A stretch of 64,000 bases of DNA, taken from positions 496,001 to 560,000 of the forward strand of contig JAHGAU010000016.1 in NCBI GenBank assembly GCA_019925105.1, written 5' to 3'. Below the pieces are notes generated by a model. The model was not told the DNA's origin, searched no databases, and was given only the letters and a program-made list of their open reading frames with translations. Origin of the DNA: Niebla homalea. Taxonomy: Eukaryota > Ascomycota > Lecanoromycetes > Lecanorales > Ramalinaceae. Below are positions 42,343 to 54,751 of the stretch, piece by piece (the first letter of the stretch is position 1; every line of letters begins with the position of its first letter). Made by a program: the position numbers and the translations under genes.

Positions 42343-45300
42343 ATGTCTTCCGTAGAGTCCCAAGAGAGACCACAAGAACCTCCCAGGAAAAAGCGTCGCT
42401 TCTTCGTAGAGGAATCTCCCACGACAGAGAAGTCGGACTTCATTGAGGGCTTGCCACAATGGCAGGGCGACGCGTTGACATCAACCAATACAAGTCCGGA
42501 GACGGCTCCAAATGATTCAAGTCACTTGAGCTCAAGCCAGACAGCACCAAGCGTTCACGACAACAATAGCAGCTTGGCGCAAAATGGCTTTGACAAGGAG
42601 ACCTTGGAGAGCTTTGTGGGAGAGAAAATGGATCCATCGACCTTTGGAAAGCTCCGGAAAACATCAGGAGGCGATATGGAGCGAGCGATCAATATGTACC
42701 TGGACGGCTCATGGGGCAAGACATCCTCCCCACCACCCAAAGCGAGCGCAAATGGCATCATGGAAGCATTCACTACGCGGATGCCGAAGGGTAGCATCCC
42801 CTTAAACGAGGCTCAGCCCGATGCTTCCACGAGCGCTTCAAAGAAGCAGGAAATAATGGCGATGATGCCAGATTATAGATACGTTGGAGCGCTTGGTGTC
42901 GGAGCATGGGCGACGAGAAGCGGCGCAGGCCTAATCAAGATCGCCGAGTCTGTCCAAATAGAGCGAACAAAGATCAAGCCTCCAGTGAAGATTGGACGAG
43001 GCGGCAAAGTACTTCAACCAGCTAAGCTCAGTGCTGCGAGACAGAGGGGCGATGTCATTGTGCGCTTTACCAATGCCAAAGGGGAGGAAGTGGGACGATT
43101 ACCAAAAGAAACCGCAAGTTGGGTATCAACTTTGATGGACCAGAAGATATGCCATTTTGAAGGTGTCTGTTTCTTTGCGCCCGACCGAATACGGGTCAAT
43201 GATACGATTGAGCTGCAATTGAGATGTTCAATGCTCCGACAGGCCTTTGAGCGTCGCGGATTCGTAAAACCACAAGATAACAACCGCACGACGGGCATCT
43301 TCGAGGAAAAAGAAACTTCGGAAGAGAAGGACTTGAGGTTGAGGCAGACTGCTCTTGTCAAGCTTTTCGATGAGGTTAATCTACATCCCGTGACTGTCAA
43401 TGACACAACAGTCAAGCACAAGAGACAAGGATTACTGCAAGCCGCCGAGATCGCTGAGCAGTATGACAATGACAAGGAAGGCAAGAAGTCCACAGGTACG
43501 CAAGAAGGTGCCTCGACCCCATCTGAAGAAGAGGAGCAGGAAGAAGGCAAGGAACTAGAGCAAGATCAGCTCGATAGTCTGTACAAGAAAGCTCAGTCCT
43601 TTGATTTCGATACACCTGTGAAAGACCCCTCGGAATCTTTCACCATGGACTTGAGGAAGTATCAAAAGCAGGCGCTGCACTGGATGATGAGTAAGGAGAA
43701 GGACGAGAAGTCGGATGGCAAGGAGATCTCCATGCATCCCTTGTGGGAGGAGTACTCGTGGCCGAAGAAGGATATGGATGACAATGACCTTTCTGCCGTC
43801 ACCAATCAAGACAGTTTTTACGTCAATCCGTACTCTGGAGAGTTGTCTCTCGATTTCCCAATGCAAGAACAGCACTGCCTTGGCGGTATACTAGCTGATG
43901 AGATGGGCTTGGGCAAAACCATCGAAATGCTGAGTCTGATGCATAGCCATCGCTCTGATGTTGCCATGCAAATTGATAACGCAGCTCCCTCTTCCATTTC
44001 GGATCTGCCCAGGTTACCGAAGAGCTCGTCAAGTGTAATAGCAGCACCCTGCACTACCCTGGTGGTAGCGCCAATGTCGTTACTGGCGCAATGGGAGAGT
44101 GAAGCCATCAAAGCGTCAAAGCCAGGGACATTGAAGACGATGGTCTACTATGGCTCTGACAAGGTCGCCAACCTCCAGACTCTTTGCTGTGAGGCAAATG
44201 CTGCCTCAGCTCCAAATCTGATCATCACCAGCTACGGAATTATCCTGTCTGAATTCAATCAGGTCGCCAATAAAGGAGGACACCGCGGCTCACATGGTGG
44301 GCTTTTTTCTCTCGACTTCTTCCGCGTGATCCTTGATGAGGCCCATTTCGTGAAGAATAGACAATCAAAAACAGCAAAAGCATGCTATGAGATCTCCGCA
44401 CAGCACCGATGGGTTCTCACGGGCACTCCAATCGTCAATCGCTTGGAGGATCTTTTCAGCCTTGTCCACTTCCTTCGGGTTGAGCCGTGGTCGAATTTCT
44501 CGTTCTGGAAGACCTTCATCACGGTCCCTTTCGAGTCTAAGGACTTCATCCGTGCGCTCGATGTTGTACAGACGGTACTTGAGCCTCTGGTGATGCGACG
44601 AACAAAGGACATGCAAACCCCTGATGGAGAAGCATTGGTACCTTTGCCGCCTCGTTCGATCGACATCGAGGAGATTGAGATGTCGAAGCAGGAACGGGAA
44701 GTCTATGACTACATCTTCACGCGTGCGAAGCGAACATTCAATTCCACAATGGAAGCCGGTACCCTCCTCAAGTCATACACCACCATCTTTGCTCAAATCC
44801 TTCGGCTCAGGCAGTCCTGCTGCCACCCGACGCTCACACGCAATAAAGCCATTGCAGCCGAAGAGGACGAAGCTGCTGCAGCCTCCGACATAGCAAATGG
44901 CCTGGCTGACGATATGGACCTGCAAGAACTCATCGAGCGTTTCACTTCCGATTCTGATGGGAGTGAGCAGGACGTAGCGAACAAATACGGTGCCCACGTG
45001 CTACAGGAGATCCAATCCCAAGCCAACAATGAATGTCCCATCTGCTCTGAAGAGCCCATGATCGAGCCCGCCGTCACCGGTTGCTGGCACAGTGCCTGCA
45101 AGAACTGCCTCCTCGGCTACATAGACCATCAAAAGGACAAGCACACCTTACCCCTCTGCTTCAACTGCCGCGCCCCCATCAACCAGCGCGACGTCTTCGA
45201 AGTCGTCCACCACGACGAAGACGCGCATGATCCCGCTCAAGAAGATACCCCACCACGCATCTCCCTCCGGCGCATGGGCCACAACTCCTCGGCCAAGATC

Positions 45301-45905
45301 GCGGCGCTGATATCCCATCTCAAGAACCTGCGCAAGGAAAAACCAGGAACCAAAACGGTCGTTTTCTCCCAATTCACCTCCTTCCTCGACCTCATCGCCC
45401 CCGCTCTCTCCGTCGCAAAGATCCCCCACCTGCGCTTCGACGGGGCCATGTCCCAGAAGGCACGTGCCAGCGTGCTGACCCAGTTTTCCGAGTGCAAACC
45501 CAGCTCAGCTAGCGGGTATGGCATGGTTCTTTTGCTGAGTCTGCGCGCCGGCGGGGTGGGGCTGAATCTGACGAGCGCGAAGAGAGTGTATATGATGGAC
45601 CCCTGGTGGAGTTTTGCGGTCGAGGCGCAGGCGATTGATCGGGTGCACCGGATGGGGCAGGAGGAGGAGGTGAAGGTGGTGAGGTTCATTGTGGAGGGGA
45701 GTATTGAAGGGAGGATGTTGAAGGTACAGGAGCGGAAGAAGTTCATGTGAGTCGTCTCTCCTTGTTTCGGGTTGTTTTTTATGTGATTAGAGGTGATGAT
45801 TCGAATGCTGATGATGTGTCTCGCAGTGCTAGCTCCTTGGGTATGATGAGCGAGGAGGAGAAGAAGATGCAGAGGATTGAAGATATCAAGGAGCTGCTCA
45901 GCTGA
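42343..45905 (+). CDS. RAD5: DNA repair helicase/ubiquitin ligase Rad5
   Basis: Two exons, 42343-45746 and 45827-45905 (80-nt intron), encode 1160 residues. Order of domains: a disordered basic N-terminus with KKRRFF, a UBA-like or Rev1-binding helix near 85-120, a HIRAN domain at about 190-300, SNF2 ATPase with Walker A ADEMGLGKT at about 517 and DEAH at about 664, a RING finger CPIC...CFNC inserted at about 898-941, and the C-terminal helicase lobe (FSQFTSFLDLI, RAGGVGLNLT, DRVHRMGQ). The last exon adds IASSLGMMSEEEKKMQRIEDIKELLS. Rad5 polyubiquitinates PCNA and reverses stalled forks in error-free damage tolerance. All catalytic residues appear intact. Confidence 0.96.
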
Positions 45906-46517
45906 TGCGAAATGTGAATATAGACATTGAATGACGTTGGCATTCAGCATTAGACGCAGTGATGTCTTGCTGCCCCCAGTCAGAAGCATAGTATGTACAT
46001 ATGCATCATTTGGTCTCTCGGCCTAAACGCTGTTCATACATCATTTCGCCAGTCTACGTCTTTCCACCTCTTCATTGCGCACGCGTCCGGGACTTCAAGC
46101 CCAATTCTCTTGGTACTCATACAAGAATTAGGTCGGACCACTTCGACCAAAGCCTCTCTAGGTAGCAGATGCGGTCCATCATCTCATCTGTTCCGCCTCC
46201 GGCATCTTTACCTGTAAGTCAGTAATTTCTTCGTCCAGATTCCCGCGCTGGGCGACACCGCCGTGATGGTGCAGTCTCTCGATCTAATTGATAATGCCTG
46301 GAAGGAATCTTTACCCTTTGATGATGGTCGAATACATCGGAGCGAGTTGTCCGTGCAACGAACAGTCGGAGATGGGTGACTGTTCTGCCCAGTAACCTAC
46401 TCCATCAATTCTGGAGGCCATGGCTTGATCATCGGATGGAGCTTCAGGGGCTTCCCGGTCACACTTCTGGTGTGATCGGGGTTTCTATCAGATTGTCGCG
46501 TTAAGAGGATCTATTGC
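45906..46517. other. Convergent 3' region, nothing seen
   Basis: About 610 bp between convergent stop codons of RAD5 and the eIF2B delta gene. No supported frame. Confidence 0.6.
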
Positions 46518-48080
46518 TCAAGTATTTGCGGTCAAACTCTGGACCATGGCAATGGCATTTGGCGGCATGCTGCCAGCTTCCGTGATGACCACGTCGATCA
46601 TTTCGGCAGGTGTAAGGTCATACATCAGGTTCAAGAGCTGCAGGTTCGGGATCTTCCTCCAATTATACAGCGATGAGGACTTTGAGTCTGAGTCTGCTGC
46701 ACTTTGACTGCTCTCGGGCGCCCGAGGTGGGAGTAGCTCATCCTCAGGAGCGATTTCATTATGCACGAAGCTATCCAATGCAACCCGATCCGTGATTTTG
46801 ATACTTTCGCAATAGACCAGAACGGGCGAATTCACATCTTTGGCCATCATGGCTACCATGGCCGTACCAAGCCTGGAGTACAAACGGCCGTTCGACATCA
46901 TGGCATGAGCGCCAAGGAAAGTCTTTGTGACCGGCCCAATTACCTGGGCAAGGCCGTTAATAAGGGAGTATTGGACCTCGACACCCAATTCCACAAGCGC
47001 TTGAGCAAGATTTCTGCCCTCATACAGAGGATGTGAATCGATGACGACGACCTTGAATCGTTTGCCTTGGTAGAAGGCCTCTGCTACTGTCTTTTCAACT
47101 ATGCTGCTCTTTGCATACGTCATGATCACATCGCCATCCTTGATTCTTTCTGCTCCACTGGCAGCGATGACCTGGTCGGCGACCGATATTTTCTCCCGGA
47201 TGAAGTTGTCGATGCCGACGCAGAGGTCCGTCTTGGCGTGCTCCTCAGGCATACTGACATCGACAGCTGAGATGGCGACTTTCAGCCAACGGATGGCGTT
47301 GCCTTGAGAAATTGATAGGGGTCGGTATGAGATGAGGTAGTCAATCTGAGATGAGAGGTGCGTTGTTAAATGACGAGGCAAGGAGGTGCCGACCGGGGTG
47401 GTGTAGGATGATATGACGTGTTTGAATGCAAGCAGCATTGCGACACAGCGAGCATTACTGCCGCAGATCTCGTAGGCGCCAATCTGAAGACCCAATGCTA
47501 GCACTGAAGGATGAACATCTTTGGCAGCTCCTGCAATAGTGGTTCGGCGAGGATGACCGTAGAGGTGCTCTAATAGAGCGACCTTGTTGTTCTCTTCTGG
47601 AGTCTCCTGAGCCTTGGACACAGATGCTGCTGCAGCTGGGCGAAAAGGGAGCGGCTTCTGAGCATGGGCGCCTGCGGAGCTTCTCCTTCTCTGGTGTAAC
47701 TTCGCAGGAGGCTGACTTGACCCAGAGGTTTTCAATGCTCCATCTCCTGACTCTGGAGCTGTATTTCCGCCTTTCAAATCTGCTACAGGCTGCCCCTGTC
47801 TGCCTTCCCTCTCTTTCGCTCGCTTTGCTTGCTTCTCTGCTTTTGCTCGCTCCTTGAGCTCCTTGCCGGACAATTTCTCGTCCTTATCCTTCGGGCGCAT
47901 ATCACCCTTGGGAGCCTCCCCGGAGGCTCTCTTAGCATTTTGCTTGTTCGTGGGCCCGCCTTTTGGGACTGTCCCGGAAACGTCTGCTTGATCTCCGTTC
48001 CCATTCACGACAGCAGTTTCAGCAGCTGATTTGGATTCTTGCGACTTCGATTCACCTTCTGACGCTGCAACAGGCGCCAT
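46518..48080 (-). CDS. GCD2: Translation initiation factor eIF2B subunit delta
   Basis: A 520-residue single-exon protein. About 150 residues of Lys/Glu/Ser-rich, disordered N-terminus (KELKERAKAEKQAKRAKERE) precede the regulatory alpha/beta/delta fold. Typical blocks are HPSVLALGLQIGAYEICGSNARCVAML, RPLSISQGNAIRWLK, VIDSHPLYEGRNLAQAL, GAHAMMSNGRLYSRLGTAMVAMMA and YDLTPAEMIDVVITEAG. This is the delta subunit of the guanine nucleotide exchange factor that recycles eIF2-GDP and senses eIF2alpha phosphorylation. The ATG at 48080 was chosen; three further codons lie upstream after a TTG. It is divergent from LSM3, with 237 bp between the start codons. Confidence 0.94.
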   Translation of the reverse strand: MAPVAASEGESKSQESKSAAETAVVNGNGDQADVSGTVPKGGPTNKQNAKRASGEAPKGDMRPKDKDEKLSGKELKERAKAEKQAKRAKEREGRQGQPVADLKGGNTAPESGDGALKTSGSSQPPAKLHQRRRSSAGAHAQKPLPFRPAAAASVSKAQETPEENNKVALLEHLYGHPRRTTIAGAAKDVHPSVLALGLQIGAYEICGSNARCVAMLLAFKHVISSYTTPVGTSLPRHLTTHLSSQIDYLISYRPLSISQGNAIRWLKVAISAVDVSMPEEHAKTDLCVGIDNFIREKISVADQVIAASGAERIKDGDVIMTYAKSSIVEKTVAEAFYQGKRFKVVVIDSHPLYEGRNLAQALVELGVEVQYSLINGLAQVIGPVTKTFLGAHAMMSNGRLYSRLGTAMVAMMAKDVNSPVLVYCESIKITDRVALDSFVHNEIAPEDELLPPRAPESSQSAADSDSKSSSLYNWRKIPNLQLLNLMYDLTPAEMIDVVITEAGSMPPNAIAMVQSLTANT

Positions 48081-48317
48081 TCTTTGCAATCAGTCAGGTG
48101 GGAAGCTGAGAGGCTGAATGAAGCAGGCTCTGGTATTTGCATGGAAGTCCTACCTCAGGAGTCCGAGGGGTCATGAAGAAATACTTCTAAGAATGATGCA
48201 ACGCGGGTAAAATTGCCGCCCGAGGAAAAGCCGCCAAAACGCGTTCAATCTTCGTATCTATTTGTGTGATACATGATGTTCCCTCACACTTAGAGCCATA
48301 CTAACATTGAGGGAAGA

Positions 48318-48777
48318 ATGGCAGAAGGTGCTGATGGAGCTGCGGCAGCCGTCTCTGAGCCTTTGGATCTTGTGCGCCTGTCATTGGACGAAACGGTATT
48401 TGTCAAATTACGAGGAGACCGCGAGCTAAAGGGACGTCTACATGTACGTGATACGATCCGTTCGCTTATGCTCATCCTGATGATGAGCGCATGAAAGGCT
48501 TATGACAGCCATTGCAACCTGGTCTTGGGGGAGGTTGAGGAGACCATCTACGTGGTGGAGGATGATGACGAGGACGAGGAGCAAAGTGAAGTAAAGGTAA
48601 AGTGCTTGAATGCTGGTCCTTTTGATTGAATGACTGACATGCCTGAAAGACTATCAAGAAGCAATCGGAGATGTTATTCGTCAGAGGTTAGTGTCTTGTT
48701 GGCTATGGTAAATCAGACAAAGCTGAAGCTTCTCAGGTGACTCGGTGGTTCTCATTGCGCCACAAGCAGGCAATTGA
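48318..48777 (+). CDS. LSM3: U6 snRNA-associated Sm-like protein LSm3
   Basis: Four small exons: 48318-48443, 48498-48596, 48650-48686 and 48737-48777 (100 residues). The individual pieces are too short to stand out as ORFs, but the spliced product is a full Sm fold: Sm1 [18 protein letters not shown]...[11 protein letters not shown] and Sm2 [15 protein letters not shown]. Introns are 54, 53 and 50 nt with GTACGT, GTAAAG and GTTAGT donors. An acidic loop [11 protein letters not shown] between the motifs is typical of LSm3. It belongs to LSm2-8 (U6 snRNP, nucleus) and LSm1-7 (decapping, cytoplasm), the latter acting with DCP2 encoded in the same window. Confidence 0.94.
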
Positions 48778-49240
48778 ACACGGATTTTCAGCTGCGATGC
48801 TCCGGTTCTATCCTCGCTGGCGCAGCAATTCCAATATCTGAAGTCATGCGAAGGTCCAGGAGTTCTCATTTTTCTTCCAAGATACCCAGTTTCTGGATCG
48901 GAATCCACAATAATATTTTGGAAAAGCCAACATGAAATCCATTTGATGCTTTGGCACTCGATCCAATCCTGAGAAGCATGTTGTAGCTAGCGCTTTTGTG
49001 AGTCAGCCGCATTTTATGCGTCATCCGTGTGTTATCGATAAAGCCAGAGACATCATCAACGCAGCTCTTCTTGAAATCTATTTTCGTGCAACCATGATGA
49101 ATTCCCCCATGTGCATAATCTAACTTGTTGAAGACGTGGAATTCGTTCTATCTATCATCTCTTATGCATTACTCAATGCTGCAGCCTTACTATACTAATT
49201 TAATCTACACCAATTGCACATCTTGGCGGCGAAAACGAAT
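48778..49240. other. Intergenic region, nothing seen
   Basis: About 460 AT-rich bases between two same-strand genes. It presumably holds the LSM3 3' UTR and the promoter of the GTPase gene. Confidence 0.55.
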
Positions 49241-51366
49241 ATGACGGCAAGGGGACAGAAACTGATGCCGCATGAAAGGCGGAAAGGCGAGCATGTGCGT
49301 CTACCGTCTCTAGAAGATTGCATTGTGCTGACTTATTGTTGATCAGGCGCTCAGCGAGTTCGCGGATTACGTCGAGAAGCAGCAAGCCAATCGCCCAATC
49401 GCCAATGGCAAAGCGAAAACCACTTCGTACGAGGAGCACGAAGAATTGGACATTCTTGACTCCCTGGACCTCTCAGACTCATCTGCCCATGTCAATTTAA
49501 AAGATCTGCTTTTAGGGGTGGGAAATGATGCCGATGAAGGCTTACGAGACCTGGGCGAGGTTCTTCAGAAACGCATGTTGGAGGGCAATGGCGAGACCTT
49601 GTTCGATCTTGGTCAAGAAGATAACGGAGGTAGTATGGGATTTGACAAAGACCAGTGGGATGTGGCTCTCGGTCGGATACGGAAAGCTGCGGCTGCTATG
49701 AAGGCGGATTGTCAGGTTTTGATGACTCGTAACGTTGGCGAGGCTACAGACGTAGATCCAGTCAGTGAGAAGGACGCGAGCTGCACAGGTAAAGTGATGA
49801 TCCGCCAGGAGCCTGAGACGCCGGAGGATGTGATCGAGACACGGATAGCAGTGGTCGGCAACGGTACGGATGTGAACTCAAACCTACCGTTAACTTACTG
49901 ATTGGTTGCCAAAGTCGACGCTGGCAAAAGCACCATGCTAGGCGTTCTGGTCAAAGGGACCTTGGATGATGGTCGAGGCAAGACCCGCGTCAACCTTTTC
50001 CGACATAAACACGAGATTGAGAGTGGCCGGACAAGCTCGGTGGGCATGGAAATCATGGGCTTTGATACTCGGGGTGAGGTTGTGACCTCCAAAGTACCCG
50101 GGCGCAAGCTTTCTTGGGAAGAGATAGGCAAGCAGTCTGTATGCACACGTTCTCTGGAATTTCCGCATAGCATATGCATTAACACCCACCTTGCAGGCCA
50201 AAGTCATCAGCTTTACAGATTTGGCTGGCCACGAGCGGTATCTGAGGACGACAGTCTTTGGCCTGCTAAGCAGCAGCCCCAACTACTGCTTGCTGATGGT
50301 TGCTGCGAACAATGGTCTGATTGGAATGAGCAAGTAAGCTTCTCCAACCATCATTCATAAGTCAATCACTGATGATACGACCAGAGAGCACCTTGGCATT
50401 GCACTGGCTTTGAATGTTCCTGTCATGGTCGTCATCACCAAGATCGACATTTGTCCTCCCCAGATTCTGGAACAGACTATCACGCAGCTCACTCGGATCC
50501 TGAAGTCTCCTGGCGCTCGCAAAATCCCCATCTTCATCAAGGACCGCCGGCAGACCATCGAGACCGCGACCCAATTCATCTCCCAGCGAATATGTCCCGT
50601 CTTCCAGGTCTCCAATGTCACCGGCGAATCCCTCGACCTTGTCCGCACGTTCCTGAACATCCTGCCCCATCACGGCCATTACGACTCCGAAGCGCAATTC
50701 GAATTCCACGTCAACGACACCTTTTCGGTCCCTTTTGTCGGCACCGTCGTTTCTGGGGTCGTCAGGAGCGGGGTTGTTCATGCTGGCGACTCCGTGCTCA
50801 TAGGTCCCGACTCAGTGGGCCAATTCACGACAACCAGCGTCCGTTCCATCGAGCGGAAACGCATTCCTGTCCCAGTCTGCCAGGCTGGACAGTCTGCTTC
50901 CTTCGCTCTCAAGCGTGTTAGAAGGAAGGAAGTCCGCAAGGGCATGGTGGTCCTTCCCAAACTCGACCCGCCGCCAAGGGTCTATCGAGAGTTCGTCGCT
51001 GAGGTCCTGATCCTGTCCCACGCTACCACCATCAAGACCAAGTATCAGGCGATGTTGCACGTCGGCCCCATCAGCCAGACGTGTGCCATCATCGATATTG
51101 ATCGGGCTTACATTCGTACGGGCGATAGAGCGACGGTAGCGTTCCGCTTCGTGCAGAGACCGGAGTATCTGACCGTTGGCGAGCGTATCCTGTTCCGGGA
51201 GGGGCGGACAAAGGGGCTGGGGATTGTGAAGGCGGTGGGGTATGATTCAGCCAAACCTTTGAACCCGAAAGGCAGCAACGATGGGTGTGGCGATGAATCT
51301 GATACAGTCGCTGGCTCCAGTGCTTCCTCTGTCACAATGGTAGGCCCCGAGCTTTCAGCTAAGTAA
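49241..51366 (+). CDS. GTPBP1/GTPBP2-like translational GTPase
   Basis: Five exons: 49241-49294, 49347-49863, 49915-50138, 50197-50333 and 50385-51366 (637 residues). The G1 loop GNVDAGKST is split by intron 2. G3 is DLAGHE and G4 is TKID. The intervening [23 protein letters not shown] and the [16 protein letters not shown] block are characteristic of the GP-1 (GTPBP1) branch of EF-Tu-like GTPases. Two beta-barrel domains follow ([18 protein letters not shown] and [22 protein letters not shown]). Human members work on stalled ribosomes and exosome-linked mRNA decay. The tail is Ser/Asp-rich. The first 18-codon exon is supported by a 52-nt intron with branch GCTGAC but is the least certain. 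Confidence 0.9.
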
Positions 51367-52771
51367 ATCGGACGATGTTTTCTGTTATCGAGTTCCAATT
51401 ATGCGTTTCGCGTCTTTGCTAACATGGTCTGCTTTAATCCTCAATGATTCGATAAAATGTGACTATTCTTTCCCGCGAAAGACGGCTCTGTTATTATCGA
51501 CACTTTTTCTCCCGCTAAGTTCCTCCCTGTCTATCCCAATATGCCTGCACAACATAGCCCCAAAAATCTTCCTCAAAGGTTTGGAAAACCCGAAGAGTGT
51601 ACACCACCCTGAGCCCCCTGCACTTTTGTACTGATTGTGTCCTATCAAGTGATGCAATGGACGCACAATTCATACCCTATCTGACCTGGCCCAACAAAGG
51701 CTTTCACGTCAGGGATGAGTTTTTTTTGTTTTTTCTTTTGCAATCACTATCTACTTAAACAGCTTGATGACTTTACCGCATTACGAAAAACTGGATTGCT
51801 GGGTTTACAACAACGATCATCCCCCCTTGCAAACCTACGCGATGGGACGAACGGAGCTGCGAAGTTGGCAAAAAAAAACCAAAAAACCAAAAAACCCAAA
51901 CCCAGAAAGAAAAACATCCCAAAATCACGAATCTTGCGAAACATGGATGTGCTTCGCTATCCTCTCGGCCTTGGTGTACATACTGTAGATGCAAGTAACC
52001 CGGGCTTATGTGGCGGTCAACGGGACGGGCTACTACTCACACCACCCAGTGAGATCATGGAAGGCTTGCCATGACCTTTCATATTTATGGGGGAAGGGGG
52101 TGGGGGGACGGCTTGAGTGCTACCTCGCTAGGACAACAACGAAGCAAGATATATATATGTTCGATCGTACATTTTAACCCCTTACGGAACATCTTGCGGC
52201 GCCATTCCAACAATCCCAGTAGTCCAGTAGTATGGTGACATCTTTCTCTCTTCACCTAGGTGGGAGGGGAGCGTTCGGGGGAGCGAAGGAGTTGCGAGAA
52301 AAGCAAGCGTCGGCGCCGGTGTGGGGAGCGCATCCTACTGGCTGGGAGTAACTATACAATGGAGAATAATACAGACGTAAGTCTGTCGCGTGTCATCATC
52401 ACCCTTGCCTGGCTAGTAGACTAGCTTGAGTCCCCCCCGATCATTTCCCGTCGATCATGCATCCAGTCGATGGCGCCACGCATTGAACCATATCATGGGG
52501 ATGACACTAGCAGGCGAGCTATTGTGTTACCCAATGGGGACTTTTGATTGATCGTGCCTTGCGTGTCATGGCTTTGCGTTTGAGCGTCTATGAATGGGGA
52601 TATCCTGAGGACGCAGGTTCGAGGTCGTCAGCAAGCAGAAGCAGTCTATTTCTGAGGGCTCGAGGAAGTTTACAGCTGGTAATAATGATGTATATGTACA
52701 GGAAGTAAGGCAGAGTTGGCCGCATCTCGTGATCATGATGGAGCTCAAGTGATGAGGCAGCTAGTCCCCGT
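51367..52771. other. About 1.4 kb without a supported gene
   Basis: The stretch has strong strand bias: T runs near 51720-51735, an A/C-rich tract at 51870-51915 (repeated AAAAAACC units) and G runs near 52090-52110. Frames are short and low in complexity. I see no gene. Confidence 0.55.
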
Positions 52772-53639
52772 TCAGACCTTCGATCTAGTCGGATTCTCGA
52801 GAATGCCGATCCGCTTGCCGCGCAACTCCTCGTCTGGACCCAAATTGTCCGCAAGTAAAGCACCAACGGTTTTGTAGCTTAGCCTCTGCCAATAGAAGTT
52901 GTAAAGTACGTTGAGCAGAGGACCGACAAGGGGCAGATTGCCCAAGATCCACGGGCGCTGCCATAGACCAACTTCACCAATAGTCCGAGTGATGGGTCCG
53001 GCGGGCTGAGATAGCGATACCATCAGCCACTGGAGCGCTCATCTGCATTCATAGAGCAGGACTCTGACCTCTCCCTCCTCAATCCTCCCTGGACAGAGAA
53101 GACTCCAATCTACATCTCGCGCATCTTGCTGCAAGAAGGCGTAGTTCTGGTAGTGCTCGGGGTGTATGGGAATCACATCCCCTTGGATCTTCCCTCTGCC
53201 TCCGGGTATATCGAGGAGTACCTGTCCGCTAAGAACCCAGAGTCGGATCGGCGTAGCTCCCACGTGCCGCGAAGCTTGAACCTCCTTAATGGCGCTGACA
53301 ATGCAGCGGATGACCTTCTCACTATCGCTCGAGCCAAATGGGGAGTTGGAACCATAGACAGCGGCTTGTATGATGGCATCCTGATGATGGATTGCTTGGA
53401 CGAGAGAGGAGCGGGAGGTAGCATCTCCCTCAACGACGTGGATCCGAGGGTGTTTCTGTACTTCTAGCGGGAGCTTTGCTGGGCTTCGAACGAAGGCAGT
53501 AACGACATGATTCTTGACAAGGCAGGCCGCTAGAGCTGCAGAGCCGACTCTCCCTTGAGGTACATGAGCCTTGGGTGTGATAGAGCATGAATGAGTCAAG
53601 CAAGGGCTTACCTGCGGCCCCGATGACGAGCACTCTCAT
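52772..53639 (-). CDS. NmrA-like NAD(P)-binding protein
   Basis: Three exons on the minus strand: 53612-53639, 53069-53553 and 52772-53005 (248 residues). Splicing of the 58-nt first intron restores the dinucleotide loop MRVLVIGAAG-RVGSAALAACL (GxxGxxG type). The second intron (63 nt, GTCAGA...CTCAG) is needed to remove an in-frame TGA and gives CPGRIEEGE-PAGPITRTIGEVG. The rest matches an atypical SDR: HVVTAFVRSP, VVEGDAT and a C-terminal NL.PDEELRGKRIGI. No catalytic YxxxK is obvious, as in NmrA-like redox sensors and related reductases. Function is unassigned; the donor of intron 2 is weak. Confidence 0.75.
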
Positions 53640-54751
53640 CCTTGTCGTAGGCTTGTAGCTTAGCAGTCGTGTCCTCTATGGCCTTGGTGAGAAAGTCGAC
53701 GTAGGAATTCAAGTCAGAGGACATGAGTAACGATTGCTTCGGGCAGGTGCAAATCCTCTCCTCGGGCCTGCAGAAGGCCAGACTGTTGATACACAGTTAC
53801 CTGCGTCAAGCGACATGCTCCAAGTCCAATTCCGAGGCAATGTCAAGCCTTTATAGAGCCTCGAGCCTCAAGGCTGCGAAGAAGAGTCGCGGGTGGACCA
53901 TCATATAGTCCAATCGCAACTGGTCATCGAATAAGGGTGCCATCAATTAAGAGATCCTATTGCCCGCGTTGCGACGCTTGGGATCCGTACCGGCCAAAAA
54001 AGCCCGAATCGTGCTCATACTGCCTCATCCACGTTGGTCGCGAGTTGGGCCAATATTATTATTGTTGATTCGGAAGTTGTTAGAGGCCGCAGCATCACCA
54101 GGTTTGAGTGTTGACTAAAGTTCGCGTGGAAAGTTGTACCAAAAGGCTGAAGTTGTTCAGAGTCTACTGCCCAATGCAGTAAGGTTGTTGCGAAGTCTGG
54201 GCAAATTAATGAAATAATGAACTATCCGAGCTAGCGAGTTGCCCCAAGAGGCGTCACCAAGACGCTCTGGACCTACGACGTTGATTAAAAAGCTCCCACA
54301 CCTTGGCTCACTCAGCTGTGCTCGCTATCCGAGCAGACACCCTGAACTCAAGGCTCGAGCAACTGAGCAACTGAGCAATTATCCAAAACTCTTTCCACCC
54401 TGTTTATCATCCGAGCTTAGCGTTGCGAAACACCCGGTTGACACCGAGTCACCGATCCTTCCAGTGCTGTCATCATTTCAAGCAGCTCGTGAAGTTCATC
54501 GTGCTACTCTCGGAGCCGTCAATCAGCCTATTGTTCGCAAATCCATCCATTTGCGGCCTCGCCTCAGGTCGTCTTTTTCCATCCCGCTTCAACCCAATCT
54601 ATTCCCTGGCGAGGTCTGTATCCTACGCACTACAGTGTGCTTGCAACCGTAAGGCTCTTGCCTCCGCGCACTCCTTTACGCTGCGATCTCATCTTTGTAC
54701 CGACTAGTTCACGAGCTGCTGCTGCATATTCGACATACCCAGTCGACAGCC
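53640..54751. other. About 1.1 kb divergent intergenic region
   Basis: No supported frame. The right-hand 300 bp are CT-rich, consistent with the promoter and leader of the small gene at 54752. Confidence 0.55.

Noticed and set aside
13637..51366. A biosynthetic or defence gene cluster linking the P450, NmrA-like and SDR genes
   Set aside because: They are scattered among housekeeping genes on both strands, with no backbone synthase, transporter or cluster regulator.
51700..52080. Frames in the A/T- and A/C-rich tract downstream of the GTPase gene
   Set aside because: Low-complexity translation (Phe or Lys/Pro runs) with no start or domain; treated as non-coding.
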